Of a stretch of DNA of 49,080 nt, positions 47,955 through 49,080 are shown in pieces; the first letter of the stretch is position 1; each line of letters begins with the position of its first letter. The notes beneath the pieces are model-generated. The model saw only the letters and a list, made by a program, of their open reading frames with translations, had not been told where the DNA came from and did no database searches. The stretch is from NCBI GenBank assembly GCA_905479295.1, contig CAJQLY010000017.1, positions 76,380 to 125,459 of the forward strand, written 5' to 3'. The DNA comes from an uncultured Gammaproteobacteria bacterium. Lineage in GTDB: Bacteria > Pseudomonadota > Gammaproteobacteria > UBA4575. Both the position numbers and the translations under genes were made by a program.

Positions 47955-48706
47955 GTAAGTCAGGGCTGGATCTTATCCGGCCTGTTTGGCCCTTACAGCA
48001 TTCTGTTGAAGTGGTCAGCACGACACGTTTAGGTGGTTTCAGCACAGCACCATATAACGAGCTGAATTTAGCTTTACATGTAGCTGACGATATTACTTCA
48101 GTGGGACACAATCGAGCCTTATTAAAGCAACAGTTACAGTTACCTCAAGAACCTAAATGGTTACAGCAAGTACATGCTACGACAATAGTTTGTGCTGATA
48201 ATTTAGTGCCAGATAAGACGCAAGCTGATGCTAGTTATAGTCAGCAAGCAGGGACAGTTTGTGCGATTTTAAGTGCTGATTGTATGCCAGTAGTTTTGGC
48301 TGCAAGTGATGGTAGCTGTGTTGCGTTAGTGCATGCCGGTTGGCGAGGTCTTGCAGCAGGCATATTGCAGAAAGCCTTGACAGTAATACGATCCAAGCAA
48401 TCTACAGATGCTGAATTTTATGCATGGTTAGGGCCTGCTATTGGTCCCCAAGTATTTGAAGTTGGCAGTGAAGTGAGAGCTGCGTTTATGAAACAAGATA
48501 CTAGCTTAGCCTGTGCTTTTCGAGAGCATCGTAAGCAAAGTTATTTATGTGACCTCTATCTCTTGGCACGTCGTATTCTAGCGGCTGCCGATATTAGTCA
48601 AGTGTTTGGTGGTGAGCACTGCACATATACGGAGAAAGATCGCTTTTTTTCTTATCGTAGAGAAGCCATTACAGGTCGTATTGCGACATTAGCTTATTTG
48701 AAATGA
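47951..48706 (+). CDS. pgeF: Peptidoglycan editing factor PgeF (YfiH, laccase-domain family)
   Basis: PgeF/YfiH prevents misincorporated serine in the peptidoglycan stem peptide; family members also show purine nucleoside phosphorylase or polyphenol oxidase activity. The 251-residue protein has the three metal ligands H75 (LQQVH), C111 (SADCMPVVLA) and H128 (HAGWRGLAAGI), and the ending DRFFSYRRE. Its ATG overlaps the rluD stop. In Pseudomonas and Escherichia clpB follows; here the next gene is on the other strand. Confidence 0.95.
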   Translation: MSKSGLDLIRPVWPLQHSVEVVSTTRLGGFSTAPYNELNLALHVADDITSVGHNRALLKQQLQLPQEPKWLQQVHATTIVCADNLVPDKTQADASYSQQAGTVCAILSADCMPVVLAASDGSCVALVHAGWRGLAAGILQKALTVIRSKQSTDAEFYAWLGPAIGPQVFEVGSEVRAAFMKQDTSLACAFREHRKQSYLCDLYLLARRILAAADISQVFGGEHCTYTEKDRFFSYRREAITGRIATLAYLK

Positions 48707-48920
48707 CTTGAATTTAATATCATCTATCCCAACACATATAGTATACAAACTCAATTAGGGGCGGGGTATGTGAATTGAAAATTCTCGCACATAGCCTTCA
48801 ATAAGCACTGCAGGACGAGAAATAAAGCTGTTGCTTAAGAGTAGGGGGAATGTTTAGTTGTTGCTGCGCAGATGGCGTCAGACTTTCGGTATTGCTAGGA
48901 AGGTATTACTGATTTAAAAC

Positions 48921-48944
48921 TCGGGCCCTCATCAGAGGACCCGA
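48921..48944 (-). terminator. Rho-independent terminator of the minus-strand gene at the right edge
   Basis: On the minus strand TCGGGTCCTC-TGAT-GAGGGCCCGA forms a 10-bp stem with a single wobble pair and a four-base loop, followed by GTTTT. It lies about 20 bases after the stop of the edge gene. This is the clearest terminator in the window. Confidence 0.8.
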
Positions 48945-48966
48945 ATCCATCAACTAAAACAGCTTC

Positions 48967-49080
48967 TTATAGGTCGAAGTCGTCGTCGTTGTTATTAGCA
49001 TCACAAGGACGTGTATCAATGGCGTTGTCAGCTGCGTACTTAGCCGCACCTGCGTCAATGATAGCCTGTGATAGGGCTAC
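48967..49080 (-). CDS. Unidentified protein, C-terminal 37 residues only (5' beyond window)
   Basis: A minus-strand frame is open from the window edge to TAA at 48967-48969 and reads ALSQAIIDAGAAKYAADNAI followed by DTRPCDANNNDDDFDL. The end is acidic and Asn/Asp rich. A good terminator follows, which supports a real gene end. It is too short for the ORF track and I do not recognise the family. It is not the clpB that follows pgeF in other gammaproteobacteria, because strand and ending differ. Confidence 0.6.
   Translation of the reverse strand, partial: VALSQAIIDAGAAKYAADNAIDTRPCDANNNDDDFDL

Overview
This window is a contiguous stretch of a gammaproteobacterial chromosome. Coding is dense and the GC content looks moderate to low (my impression, not computed). 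Evidence for the class: a complete division and cell wall (dcw) cluster with ddl-ftsQ-ftsA-ftsZ; LpoA, SspA/SspB, ZapD, DciA and BamD; a bc1 complex beside sspAB; and a murA-hisG-hisD-hisC-algW ... petABC-sspAB ... yraN-lpoA-rsmI-rnpB-mraZ order like that of Pseudomonas and relatives. I cannot name a genus. I saw no insertion sequence, prophage, CRISPR array, tRNA gene or foreign island.

Layout. 1-4536 (+): murA C-terminus, short-form hisG, an aroG-type DAHP synthase inserted into the his group, hisD, hisC. 4573-5742 (-): DegS/AlgW-type periplasmic protease, divergent from a Nif3-family gene. 6721-9466 (+): petA-petB-petC (cytochrome bc1). 9504-10621 (+): sspA and sspB separated by a strong hairpin. 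10662-14458 (-): FAD-linked D-2-hydroxyacid dehydrogenase, then lpoA-yraN in their own operon. 14507-15751 (+): rsmI and the RNase P RNA gene. 15752-16073: the mra promoter region with a decamer-spaced repeat array that looks like MraZ operator boxes. 16074-33510 (+): mraZ-rsmH-ftsL-ftsI-murE-murF-mraY-murD-ftsW-murG-murC-murB-ddl-ftsQ-ftsA-ftsZ, mostly overlapping or a few bases apart. 33522-39033: dciA (-), M23 peptidase, secA, argJ; lpxC, often found after ftsZ, is absent here. 39063-40007 (+): MutT/ThiE-like fusion. 40023-44136 (-): pilA, a broken pilC, pilD, coaE and zapD; pilB is absent. 44377-48706: nadE (+), bamD (-), rluD and pgeF (+). The right edge holds the C-terminus of an unidentified minus-strand gene with its terminator.

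How the genes work together. The central block makes the lipid-linked peptidoglycan precursor (MurC-F, MraY, MurG, Ddl, MurB, plus MurA at the left end) and the divisome that uses it (FtsL, FtsI, FtsW, FtsQ, FtsA, FtsZ; ZapD at the right, LpoA at the left). RsmI and RsmH both modify C1402 of 16S rRNA (the 2'-O and N4 methyl groups). AlgW, BamD, LpoA and SecA serve the envelope. HisG/D/C, AroG, ArgJ, NadE and CoaE are biosynthetic.

Most of the window is conserved housekeeping DNA and I do not see a wholly new system. The points most worth a second look are the doubly disrupted pilC with no pilB beside an intact pilA and pilD; the MraZ-box-like array; an apparent extra C-terminal membrane segment in cytochrome b; the aroG insertion between hisG and hisD; and the sspA-sspB hairpin.
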